The position numbers and the translations under genes were made by a program. From contig BLAL01000278.1 in the NCBI GenBank assembly GCA_015698045.1, positions 248,001-312,000 of the forward strand: a DNA stretch of 64,000 nucleotides, in the 5' to 3' direction. This document shows, piece after piece, positions 13,680-24,204 of this stretch. Below the pieces are notes generated by a model that did no database searches, was not told where the DNA came from, and worked only from the letters and a program-made list of their open reading frames with translations. The first letter of the stretch is position 1. Each line of letters opens with the position of its first letter. This DNA is from Rhizophagus clarus. Its lineage: Eukaryota > Glomeromycota > Glomeromycetes > Glomerales > Glomeraceae.

Positions 13680-13900
13680 TGACAATCATGCTAAAATATT
13701 AGGTTCATTGCTTATGGAAATTGTTTTTAACATTCAAACTATCATAGAACATCAAACATTATCTCTGTTTATCATTGTATTTCAGGATTTATCAAAGGCA
13801 TATGATCGTGTAGACAAAAATTTTTTAGTATTATGATTCAAAAGATTTTTTTCAATATCAAATCATTGGACAAAAATTTCATAAAGATCAAGAACCTGGA
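13680..13900 (+). pseudogene. LINE reverse transcriptase fragment
   Basis: Contains a run reading FQDLSKAYDRVDKNFL. This matches the conserved reverse-transcriptase block in which D..KAYDRV precedes the catalytic core of LINE-type (non-LTR) enzymes. The frame is interrupted by stops immediately before and after. This is a dead remnant of a retrotransposon. Confidence 0.6.
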
Positions 13901-13964
13901 AGTCCAAAGTTTTGATGGTCCAAACTTTTATTGTATTTTTCACTTTTCCTGAAATCCAAAACTT

Positions 13965-14215
13965 ACTATTTAATTGATGGTATATGAGTATCTTCCAAAG
14001 AATTTAAAATTCTTAATGTATTAAAAACAGTCAGCAGAGAGGATTTAAAAATAGCTGTTACTAAGCTTTACAGGTTAAATACAAGTGCTGTTCCAGAATA
14101 AGCTGTTCAAGGTGTAATTAGCATGTCCTTGTAATGCAAATAGCGAACCAGAAATAATCCTCATTTGCCAAGTAAAGAATCTACTGAAGTTTTCACAGTT
14201 TTCACACACATTAAC
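13965..14215 (+). pseudogene. decayed element-associated gene, copy B of dispersed repeat
   Basis: The plus strand reads with stops and frameshifts as a diverged copy of the unit at 12703, continuing into DLKIAVTKLYRLNTSAVPE and AVQGVIS. Function unknown. The repeated occurrence beside reverse-transcriptase debris suggests it belongs to a mobile element. Confidence 0.4.
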
Positions 14216-15170
14216 ACACAAATAAGCATTTGTTGGCCGTTTTTTGTAAAAATGGAATAAATCTGTAAATCATTCCATTTTTGAAAGAACATTCCCGGCG
14301 TATTTTGCATAGAAATTTCTATTTCATTCTATCATCAATCTAATCTAATTTTGTAGATGATCCACATGCTAAATTGCCATGAAATCAAAAATAATTTCCT
14401 TTTTGGTAAAAAACGGTCCATTTAATCTTTATGTATATGTACTTTATGTACTATGAACAGAACATTGAACATGTACAGTACATGAACATGTACATACAAA
14501 GGAAATTTTTTTTTATTTTTTTACTTGATTATTTTGAACACTTTCTTTAGGAAACTTTTGTCACTGACCTCGCCTGTGTCAGTAATATTATTAATTAAGT
14601 TGAGCCATCACAAATAAATTACATTTTTTAGCCTCGTATGTTGATCCTTTGCAAAAAAATAAATTTATTCAAAAAACTAATTTTTCTGCACATGAAATGA
14701 ATTATTTTCAATATTTTGAAAATTATTTTAAACAATCATGCCCGCAGGGCTATCCTTAAAAGAAAAAGAAAAATTTGCAAGAATTGCAAATTTTTCTTAA
14801 AGTTTATTTTTAAAATTTATTATGTTTTTTTTGCACTAAATTAAAAAAAAAAATTAAATAAATCTAGAGTTAATGGACCTACGAAACTTTAAATTGTTAA
14901 TAAACTCCTTTTAGAATGAATAAAAAAAGATTCAGAGCGTAAAATACCTCTGAATTCAAAATTATCAATAGGTTCCCATATGGAACCTATAAAACGTATA
15001 AAAAATCATTTTTTTTTAAAAATAATTAAGATTCAGAGATAGGTCGGGTAATTGACTTAACCCGGTCTGCGATATTCAAGTCAGGTCAACAAATTCATGA
15101 CCCGCTTAGGGTACCTGAATTTCATATATAAAACACTGAAATGTTGCTGTTTCAGAGTTTTTTTTCAAAC
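14216..15170. other. spacer without recognised gene
   Basis: AT-rich spacer. A less AT-rich patch at 15035-15125 (containing AACCCGGTC and GACCCGC) resembles a transposon end but no inverted partner was found. Confidence 0.4.
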
Positions 15171-15171
15171 T

Positions 15172-17155
15172 GAATAAAAAACCGATCGTTTTAAATATAA
15201 AAAATAACACAAAACGATTTCAAATAAAAAAGATTTTTTGATCGTTTATAATAAAAAAAAACAATTTCTTGATCGTTTTTAAATGACAAAAATAAAACGA
15301 CTTTTGATCGTTTTTAATAACATAAAAAAATGATTTCTTAATCGTTTTTAATAACAAAAAAAAAAACGATTTCTTAATCATTTTTAATAACAAAAAAAAC
15401 CGATTTCTTAATCGTTTTTAATAACAAAAAAAACGATTTCTTAATCATTTTTAATAACAAAAAAAACCGATTTCTTAATCATTTTTAGTAACAAAAAAAA
15501 ATGATATCTTAATCGTTTTTAATAAAAAAATGATTTTTAATAACAAAAAAAATGATTTCTCAAACATTTTTAATAACAAAAAAAAAATGATTCTTAATCG
15601 TTTTTAATAACCAAAATAAAAAACGATTTCTTAATCGTTTTTAATAACAAAATGAAAAACTATTTCTTAATCGTTTCTAATAACAAAAAAAAAAAATGAT
15701 TTCTTAATCATTTTTAATAACAAAAAAAACCGATTTCTTAATTGTTTTTAATAACAAAAAAAACGATTTCTTAATCATTTTTAATAACAAAAAAAACGAT
15801 TTCTTAATCATTTTTAGTAACAAAAAAAAATGATATCTTAATCGTTTTTAATAAAAAAAATGATTTTTAATAACAAAAAAAATGATTTCTTAATCGTTTT
15901 TAATAAAAAAAACGATTTCTTAATCGTTTTTAATAAAAAAAAACGATTTCTTAATCGTTTTTAATAAAAAAAAACGATTTCTTAATCGTTTTTAATAACA
16001 AAATAAAAATGATTACTTAATCGTTTTTAATAACAAAATAAAAAACTATTTCTTAATCGTTTTTAAAATAACATTTTTAAATAACAAAATAAAAAACAAT
16101 TTCTTAATCATTTTTAATAACAAAAAAAAGTGATTTCTTAATCGTTTTTAATAATAAAATAAAAAATGATTTCTCAAACATTTTTAATAACAAAAAAAAA
16201 TGATTCTTAATCGTTTTTAATAACCAAAATAAAAAACGATTTCTTAATCGTTTTTAATAACAAAATGAAAAACTATTTCTTAATCGTTTTTAAAATAACA
16301 TTTTTAAATAACAAAATAAAAAACGATTTCTTAATCATTTTTAATAACCAAATAAAAAACAATTTCTTAATCGTTTTTAATAACAAAAAGAAAACAATTT
16401 CTTAATCGTTTTTAATAACAAAATAAATAACTATTTCTTAATCGTTTTTAATAACAAAATAAAAAACGATTTCTTAATCGTTTTTAATAACAAAATAAAA
16501 AACGATTTCTTAATCGTTTTTAATAACAAAATAAAAAACGATTTCTTAATCGTTTTTAATAACAAAATAAAAAACGATTTCTTAATCGTTTTTAATAACA
16601 AAATAAAAAACGATTTCTTAATCGTTTTTAATAACAAAATAAAAAACGATTTCTTAATCGTTTTTAATAACAAAATAAAAAACGATTTCTTAATCGTTTT
16701 TAATAACAAAATAAAAAACGATTTCTTAATCGTTTTTAATAACAAAATAAAAAATGATTTCTTAATCGTTTTTAATAACAAAATTCTTAATCGTTTTTAA
16801 TAACAAAATTCTTAATCATTTTTAATAACAAAATAAAAAATGATTTCTTAATCGTTTTTAATAACAAAATTCTTAATCGTTTTTAATAACAAAATTCTTA
16901 ATCATTTTTAATAACAAAATAAAAAATGATTTCTTAAGCGTTTTTAATAACAAAATATAAAATGATTTCTTAATCATTTTTAATAACAAATAAAAAATGA
17001 TTTCTTAATCGTTTTTAAATAACAAAATAAAAAACAATTTTTTAATCATTTTTAATAGCAAAAAAATGAATTCCTAATCATTTTTAAGTAACAATAACGA
17101 TTTCTTGATTTTAAATAACAAAAAAAAATGATTTCTTAATCATTTTAAATAACTA
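15172..17155. repeat. 2-kb satellite of 36-bp hairpin units
   Basis: A tandem array of roughly fifty units. The core (about 16440-16760) has an exact 36-bp period. Each unit contains AAAACGAT, a 6-nt spacer TTCTTA, then ATCGTTTT: a perfect 8-bp inverted repeat. The edges are diverged (CGAT to TGAT, ATCG to ATCA) with deletions. Larger blocks are also duplicated: a segment at about 15556-15670 recurs at about 16169-16290, and one at about 15488 recurs at about 15812. Because 36 is a multiple of three, the minus strand shows an artefactual open frame of 12-residue repeats at 16431-16781. Confidence 0.9.
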
Positions 17156-18124
17156 AGGTATTAAATTTGGGTACAAGTTAGTGAGCTTTAAATACTAAAT
17201 AGGGCTCCAATAAGTTTCGGCCACTTCCTTTTACAACTTGTAACATTCTTCATCTAATAGTATTTATATGAAGCGGGTCTTTGACCTGAAAGAAAATATT
17301 GTACGGTACTTCGGGGTGATTTTTATGACAACCTAGGAATTCATTGCTGATCGGCCATAGTCCTAAGACTGCCCTAAGTGTTCATTTTTATTTAAATGAC
17401 TAGCATCCACTGGGTTTTTTTGGTGGAATTTAATATTTAGTATTAGATTTTTATGTTTATTTTTAAACTAGATTTCTTTATCTACGTATTAATAATATTT
17501 TGTTAGTTTATAAATAAATAAATAGTTGAATAGGTTAGAACGGGTTGAATAAAATTCGCAGTAACACTTCGGATTTTAATATTTTTACAATGAAATTCGA
17601 TAAATTATTAGATAAATAAAAACGATTTTTACAACATTTTTTTTATTATAAGGTAAAAAATGTTGCTATTTTCATTTAATTCATAAATAAAAAACATCTC
17701 GCACCGTTTTATTAATAGGCATTAAAAATGCTGCGAAAATATTTTTCCCGCTGAATCCATAAATAAAAACGTTTTGCAATGTTTTTTCATTAGTATAGTT
17801 AAAAAATGTTGCGAAAAGCGTTTTCTATGTGTAATAAAAATAGTTTGCAACTTTTTTTTTGCGAACCTGCTGTAAACCATGATAATAATTAGCAATGAAA
17901 ATTTGCCAAGGACTCAGACCAAGGTTTAACATCACAATTGATTAACTGTTAATATAGTATTTAAACTAAACTCACTAACTGTACTAAAAGAACCCTAGTT
18001 AATTTTATAAATATTTTTAGTGTTTATAGATATTTATAGTAGATCTACATATTCACATTATGCACTTCTATGTCGATCAATTAGTATAATATCACATGAT
18101 TGAAATTGATGATCGTCAAAAAAC
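17156..18124. other. spacer with degenerate repeats
   Basis: No gene. At 17620-17860 four or five diverged copies of a unit containing AAAAATGTTGCGAAAA or AACGTTTTGCAATGTT alternate with ATAAATAAAA. A related piece occurs at about 24500-24560, so this is a dispersed low-order repeat family. Confidence 0.45.
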
Positions 18125-18410
18125 AGAACTTCTGAGAATCTCAAAAAAGATTATTCGGAAGGGACGTTCAAGCGAGTGTATTATGTTCTAGTGCCACTCA
18201 AATTTTTAAAAATATCTTGGCTGGTATACTCACGAGAATTAAGGAGGCCATATTCTAAATTGTAGAAAACAGTCACTCTGAGAACTTCTGAGAATCTCAA
18301 AAAGATTATTCGGAAGGAACATTCAAGCGAGTGCATTATGTTCAAATGCACTCAAATTTTTAAAAGTATCTCGGCTGGTACACTCATTAGAATTAAGGAG
18401 GCCATATTCT
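18125..18410. repeat. tandem duplication, two copies of about 132 bp
   Basis: Copy 1 (18125-18256) and copy 2 (18280-18410) run from CTTCTGAGAATCTC to AAGGAGGCCATATTCT. They differ by scattered substitutions and lie about 154 bp apart. Copy 2 is open in one frame into 18541, but the protein is not recognised and the sequence is probably element-derived. Confidence 0.75.
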
Positions 18411-19080
18411 GCTACAATAAAGAACAAAAAAGGATGAAAGAAACATTAATATTTATAGTTACTTCTAAACTACATAAAGGAATGATAAATCTATACTTAA
18501 AATTATTTACTAAAATAAGTTTAATAAATGGGAAGAAGTAACTAAGAAGTGAAAAAGATTATAACAATGAAATAAGTTCATGCTGCTAGTATAAAGCTAT
18601 ACATAGTAAAATTCAACTAGTATAGGAAGTTGAATGTTAAAGGACAATCCATTATTTTTCATTCAAGAAGACATTATTGGATCGGTATTCACTTTATTAA
18701 CTCCATTAAGAAGGAATATTTATTATAACCTGAATCAAAAATTCATATAGAAATTGGATATAATATCTGCAATATTATGCTTTATTTATTTGCTTTCAGT
18801 AAATTAAAAGATTTCTTAATATATCTCCTATTGATTTGATAATTTATCAAATGTGATAGAGATGAAAGAGATTATGATATCTATTGGCTTTAAACATTTT
18901 GTAATAAAATTATTGTTCCTTTTAATATCCAACCTACATAAATTTGGTGTATTAAAATTAGTTTATTATAATTTAAAAAAAATGTAGTATGAAAGTTATC
19001 CATGGAAAGGTATCAAAAAAAGCATTACAAAGCTAGCAAAACCTCCCACTATTGCAAGAATCAAGTAGATATATTTAAAC
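18411..19080. other. spacer without recognised gene
   Basis: AT-rich sequence between the tandem duplication and the reverse-transcriptase fragment. Nothing beyond short open frames was seen. Confidence 0.35.
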
Positions 19081-19081
19081 G

Positions 19082-19445
19082 GTGGCAGCTGAAAATACCA
19101 TTGAAATGCTTACTAAGAAATTAGAAATTTATCAAAAACTAGTAGAAACCTTAGACTCTTCAAATATTTTAACTTTACCACAAGGCTCTTCAACTGCTAG
19201 TCTTTATATCATTCCAGATCAATGGAAACAATCAATTATATGCCTTATCCTAAAATCTCAGAGCTTTAACGTTAATATAACTTAAAACAATATCTGACTT
19301 ATAGCTCTGCTTGTAACACATGCAAAATCATTACAAAGCTTATCATTTCTGAAAATAATTGATAACGGACAGATTATTACAGTTTTATTAGTGTTAGAAT
19401 TGTTATATTAAATTAAAAAGTAAATTACTAAAGGTAACTGAATCA
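19082..19445 (+). pseudogene. LINE reverse transcriptase fragment
   Basis: The reading frame contains IIPDQWKQSIICLILKSQ and, after a stop, LIALLVTHAKSL. These correspond to the conserved non-LTR reverse-transcriptase blocks IP..W..A...PIPK and TRPI.LL...RK. Stops and substitutions at conserved positions show that it is inactive. It lies upstream of, but is separate from, the truncated LINE copy at 19893. Confidence 0.6.
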
Positions 19446-19877
19446 TAATCAAGCTATTCTGTGTTTGATTATTACAATGGGGATGGTTTCTTTAGTTTTG
19501 GAGGGATATTATATATTAGTGAACAAAATCTTAATATCGGATTTAATAGAAATAATTATGAAAATATTTTTGATAAACATTAATCTTTTGTTAGATTTTG
19601 TTTGGAATGTTTTATTCTTTTCCTTTCCAAATTGGTTTGATTCAATTTTAATATTACATGTATCTAAACCATTTACAAAAAAAAAGACAAACTTTTTGTT
19701 AAAATCTGCTATTGAACTATTTTTATAGATCTGATTGAATTATGATTAAGATTTTTTTTTAATTAAACTTTTATTAATACTACAAATAGTTCATCTAGAT
19801 TTACTGACATTTTTTTTTTTTTGATAATTGAATTAGTATCATATAACTATTTCTAATTTATTAATAATCAAAAAATT

Positions 19878-19892
19878 ATAGTATAATGACAA
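19878..19892. repeat. left target-site duplication of truncated LINE
   Basis: ATAGTATAATGACAA, repeated with one mismatch at 20598-20612, flanking the inserted LINE end. Confidence 0.75.
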
Positions 19893-20597
19893 GATGTGGA
19901 AAAGCAGAAGAAGACTGGGAGCATATCTGGATTTGTGAGAGCAACGAATACATGATCAGACAAATTATCGAAGAAGCAATATATGACTACGAAATATTGC
20001 TTAAAGAAGAAGAAAGATTAGATGAAGTTGCTATAATTCAAGGATATAATTTTAACTTTATAAGTATTCTTTACGAAAAATCTTTAATCTTAACAGATCA
20101 CACAAGAGAATGGGAATTACTTAGAGGGATATATAATAACAGATTCAACAGGATTTTGAAGAAAAAAGATGACCAAAAAGTGATTAAAGCTCTATGGGAA
20201 GTTTGTTATGACAACTTAAAAAAGAAAATATGGAATAAAAGATGCGAGAACGTGAATGAAATAGAAAAGGCAAATGACATCACAAGATCAGAGAAAAGAA
20301 AAAGAAAGAAGAGATGGAGTGACGCGTGATTCAAACAAAAAACCTAAAAATACAAAAAAAGATGAAAACATGATAATAATATAGATAAAAAATTATCAAA
20401 AACAATTATTTAGTGATAAAAGACAAACTAATAGATAGAGTTACATTGGTATTATAGTTATTAGATATTAGATTCTTTATTAGATAGATACAATTTAGTT
20501 ATATTTTATATTATTTATAGGTGTTTATAATTATTATATATCAATGTAATCGATTAAATTAATAAATAAACGCGTTACTAAATTAAAAAAAAAAAAA
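19893..20597 (+). mobile_element. 5'-truncated LINE copy with poly(A) tail
   Basis: A 705-bp insertion bounded by a 15-bp direct repeat (one mismatch) and ending in an A-rich tail (20584-20597). This is the signature of target-primed reverse transcription. Its open part (to 20329) encodes the last 140 or so residues of a LINE ORF2-type protein. It begins in a Cys/His motif (CGKAEEDWEHIWIC) typical of the extreme C terminus of these proteins and ends in a basic tail. About 250 bp of 3' UTR follows. The only in-frame ATG (19886-19888) lies inside the duplicated target DNA, so it is fortuitous and the frame is not an autonomous gene. The near-identical target copies suggest a fairly recent insertion. 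Confidence 0.8.
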
Positions 20598-20612
20598 ATA
20601 GTATAATGGCAA
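20598..20612. repeat. right target-site duplication of truncated LINE
   Basis: ATAGTATAATGGCAA directly follows the A-rich tail and matches 19878-19892 at 14 of 15 positions. Confidence 0.75.
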
Positions 20613-22200
20613 ATATAGTAACCAATATTATAGGGCAACATTTAATTGACATTTAATCAGGCTAATTGTGTAAATAAATCAATCTAGAATTAATACAAAC
20701 ATTATTTAATTAAATGATTAACAGATATAAATTATATTAATTCAGTAATTGTATATTTTGCAAGATATATATTACACAATGAACTTATCTTGCCTTATAA
20801 TTTCATCTCGTTATGAATTTGTAATAATTTTGTTATGGTTTATGAATTTTATTATATGTTTGAGATAATTTTATAACATTAAATACATGGTAGTTTAATA
20901 TTTTGTAATAATTATAAAATACAATTATTATATTGGTTATATAGCTGTATAATTATGTTGTAAATATAATTAATATATATATTTGTTTTTGCATAAATTC
21001 TATGCTATGTTTAAACTTACTGCACCCAAAAATCCAAAGTGAAGCTATTAGTAAACCGTTTCTTTAATTATAACTTTCAAAAGTTCAAAGGAAAAATCTA
21101 CAAAAAAGAATTTTTTAAAATAAATAAATTCGACTCGTATTAAAACTTACTGTTACTTATCAGATCTGCCCAAAACCTACAAATAAAAAGCTTCACCATA
21201 TCCTGAGACCTACAAAATAGAGATTAATGTTAAAATAACGTTTCTTTAATAAAATAAAATAAAGTATTTAAATTTATCCAGGAAATTGGAAGACAAGTTC
21301 TTGCAAAAGGTAAAATAAATACGTTAAAATACTTTTTTTTAATAGAAGCTTCAAAAATGTTTTTTTTTTTAAACTTATAAGTGTTAGAAATTTAGCTGCT
21401 AAGGTCTCTGTATTAAAAACTAGTAGTGAACATAATGAACAAAGGAAAGGCACAAATAACAACACTACTGATTTATTTAAGCAGTTGCATTTGCAAGATA
21501 ATAAGCTTATATTTAACCTTGTCATTTATTTCTACCTTATGATCATACAGTATGTATTTTTATCTGTTATAGCTAATTTCATAATGTACGGGACACATGA
21601 CAAAATTTGATGCCGACTGCCGAGACTTTCAGGTTGCCGGTTGCCGGCAAATAGAAAAATATCGTGGACATAAAACATAACTTGTAATCTTTCACTAACA
21701 ACTCGTCCTATCTGCTTGTAATCTTTCTACCTGTCATTCATTGAAATCTTTTCTAGTAATATAATTGCTATAGATTCAAAGATAAAAATAGAAATAAAAT
21801 AAAAAACATAATACAAATAACAACCAATATAACAATTAAATCAGAATATAAATAAAATAAAATAAATGAAAGCAGTAAAATAAACAAACGAATGTAATAG
21901 AATAAATAAAATGAAAGCAATAAATAAATAAAGCGAAAGCAATAAAATAAATACAGTAGAACGAAACAAGTAGAATGAAGCAATAAATAAATAGAACGAA
22001 ATCAATAAATAAGAATAAAATAAATATATACAAATAAAATAAAATAAACAAACAATAGGATGACGATCAAAATATAAATAAAATAAAATAAAACCAAAAA
22101 TAAATATTAATAAATGAAACAAAATAAATATGTAAACTTTTGGTTCCGGTCCGGAATCAACATCAATTAATCGACAGATAAATATCAAACATATGATCTA
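20613..22200. other. spacer with A/T simple-sequence tract
   Basis: No convincing gene. From about 21790 to 22130 the plus strand is an ATAAAATAAA-type simple-sequence tract. This creates several overlapping minus-strand frames of hydrophobic low-complexity translation, which I do not regard as genes. A minus-strand frame at 21274-21525 is likewise unsupported. Confidence 0.5.
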
Positions 22201-22212
22201 ACTCATGAAATA

Positions 22213-22782
22213 TGAGTCATATGAGTCATACTACCTAAGTTCAAAAATATATAATCGAACGACCAAGCCACTTGAACTCTTGAAGGACACAATAAAATCC
22301 ATTAAAAAATTTTCATAGACAATGACAAATAAAATTTGTGTTACGTTCTTGAACATGTTCAATTTGTGTTGATAATTTTGGTAAAAATTTGCTAATTCTG
22401 GCCAAATTTTGTTATTTGTGTTCAATTTGTGTTGAATTTGTGTTGAATTTGTGTGTAATTACTAAGGCAGATTTTTTATTTCTATTACACAATTATATAA
22501 AAATTATACATTACCCTTGATAGATTAATCAATCTTGATTTCCTATTGTCTTTAATTGTAAATCGTCATATCAAACTTGTATTTATCCTGATAAGCCGCA
22601 GTAAATATTGTCACAGAGATTATTGCTGAATTTTACAAATTTCTCAGTTATTTCAAAAAAGATCAGATCATGAGTCAATATGTAAATTTATTATCTTAAT
22701 TGGTTCAGAAAATAAATGACTCATACAAAGTAAATAATTTATTACTTGACTGATTTTTACTAACAAGAATATAAATGACTCA
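22213..22782. promoter_or_regulatory. cluster of five AP-1/Gcn4-type sites
   Basis: The 7-bp core TGASTCA occurs at 22213-22219, 22222-22228, 22671-22677, 22717-22723 and 22776-22782. The last two sit in an imperfect direct repeat of about 30 bp. The cluster lies upstream of a TATA-like sequence (about 22840) and the ATG at 22918. The motif is the known bZIP (Gcn4/AP-1) half-site pair; regulatory function here is inferred. Confidence 0.4.
22405..22455. repeat. 11-bp microsatellite
   Basis: Four or so copies of TGTGTTGAATT-like units in tandem. Confidence 0.65.
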
Positions 22783-22917
22783 TATACAAGTAAAATATTT
22801 GTAATAACAAATTATTGTTAATTATCTGATTTCAAAATTCTATAAATATATGTATTTTTCTTTTATTTTTCTTTAGATTTCTTACAAATATTTCTAAATT
22901 TTCTTAACTTTTTCAAA

Positions 22918-23286
22918 ATGTCTTATAATCTTTGCCCCAATTTTGTACGTTCACCTTTGATCGAAGTTCCTCTTAATAAGTGCTTTTCTAATTCAACAGT
23001 TAATAGTGATTTTCATCTTTTATTTTCTCTTTTCCTAACTTTTTTTGTTACTTTTATTTCTCTTTTTGTATTCTTTTATTTCTTTTCTCATGTGATCGTA
23101 ATTTTATTTTTATTTTTATTAAAATTTACTCCTCTTCTTTTACTCAAAATTCTTCCTATTTTTTTGCTTACTACATTTGATTTAATCATACATATATATA
23201 ATAGACTATTTTATTTTATCATATACATAAATTTAATATTCATGGTTTATACCCTAAATCCCTATCCTTTTTTTATACCCCAATAG
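22918..23286 (+). CDS. uncharacterised hydrophobic ORF, doubtful gene
   Basis: A 122-codon frame. The first 30 residues (starting MSYNLCPNF) look like an ordinary protein. The rest is Phe/Leu-rich and low in complexity, as expected from translating a T-rich tract, although it would score as several membrane segments. In its favour, it has a good promoter layout: five TGASTCA sites, TATAAATAT at about 22840 and a pyrimidine-rich leader ending CAAAATG. Against it, the stop codon falls inside the first unit of the 306-bp tandem repeat. It may be the start of a gene whose 3' part was overrun by repeats. Family not recognised. Confidence 0.3.
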   Translation: MSYNLCPNFVRSPLIEVPLNKCFSNSTVNSDFHLLFSLFLTFFVTFISLFVFFYFFSHVIVILFLFLLKFTPLLLLKILPIFLLTTFDLIIHIYNRLFYFIIYINLIFMVYTLNPYPFFIPQ

Positions 23287-24060
23287 TTCAGTCATTAATC
23301 TTTAAATGACAGTTCATCCCATGCGGTTTTAACCAATTCGGCTCTGAACTACTCTTTTTTATTGTTTCCTTATTATTTCTTTGTACCATTCTTACCTTAA
23401 TAACTTTATCTGGTACATCTCTCTATCAATTACTTTTATTCTTCTTAAGATTGCTCTTCCCCCCTTTCTTCTAATAACAAATTTTTTTTCTACTTTTTTT
23501 TTCACATTTATAAACTTTTAATTTTTTTGTATTACTTTTTTATATCTCCTTATCTGAATTTATCAAATCCTTACCCTTGTTAATAACCCAATAGTTTAAT
23601 CATTAATCTTTAAATGATAGTTCATCCATGTGGTTTTAACCAATTCGGCTCTGAACTACTTTTTTTATTGTTTCCTTATTACTCCTTTGTACCATTCTTA
23701 CCTTAATAACTTTATCTGGTACATCACTTTATTAATTACTTTTATTCTTCTTAATATTGCTCTTCCTCCCTTTCTTCTAATAACAAAATTTTTCTACTCT
23801 TTTTTTTTCACATTTATAACCTTTTTAAATTTTTTTGTATTAATTTTTTTATATACCCTTATCTAAATTATCAAATCCTTACCCTTGTTAATATCCCAAT
23901 AGTTCAGTTGTTAATCTTTAAACAATAGTTCATCCTATGCGGTTTTAACCAATCTGGCTCTGAACTACTATTTTATCATTTCCTTATCATTCCTTTGTAC
24001 CATTCTTACCTTAATAACTTTATTTGGTACATTTATTTTTTTATATTTACTTTTTATATC
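23279..24060. repeat. 306-bp tandem repeat, two and a half copies
   Basis: Units begin at about 23279, 23586 and 23893; the third stops after about 150 bp. Each starts with a 66-nt module (23285-23350 in unit 1): AGTTCAG at one end pairs with CTGAACT at the other. Inside is a 6-bp stem with the conserved 8-nt loop AATCTTTA. The remainder is T-rich. Open frames at 23630-23866 and 23995-24204 are translations of the repeat and not separate genes. Confidence 0.85.
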
Positions 24061-24204
24061 AATTTATTAATATACGGGTGGATTTATTTAGATCAACATA
24101 TGGTGGGTTTAATAATCAACAAATATGAGTGGATTTCAATAATTTTAACGGTCGTATTATTTACTATATTTATCAATAATCAAAGGTATATATATTTCAA
24201 CTAA

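Noticed and set aside
16431..16781. 116-codon minus-strand ORF of 12-residue repeats
   Set aside because: It is a by-product of a 36-bp satellite, whose unit is a multiple of three; the composition is not protein-like and the ORF ends where the period breaks.
15172..17155. CRISPR-like array
   Set aside because: Units are contiguous, without variable spacers of constant length, and the genome is eukaryotic; it is a satellite.
21768..22188. Overlapping hydrophobic minus-strand ORFs
   Set aside because: Three frames are open at once over an ATAAAATAAA-type simple-sequence tract, which is what low-complexity DNA produces.
23285..23350. A functional tRNA gene on the minus strand
   Set aside because: Only 66 nt, no anticodon arm and no proper B-box. 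At most a degenerate tRNA-like module, so reported only as a structured repeat.
23630..24204. Two plus-strand ORFs with membrane-like translation
   Set aside because: Both lie inside the 306-bp tandem repeats and are not conserved between repeat units.
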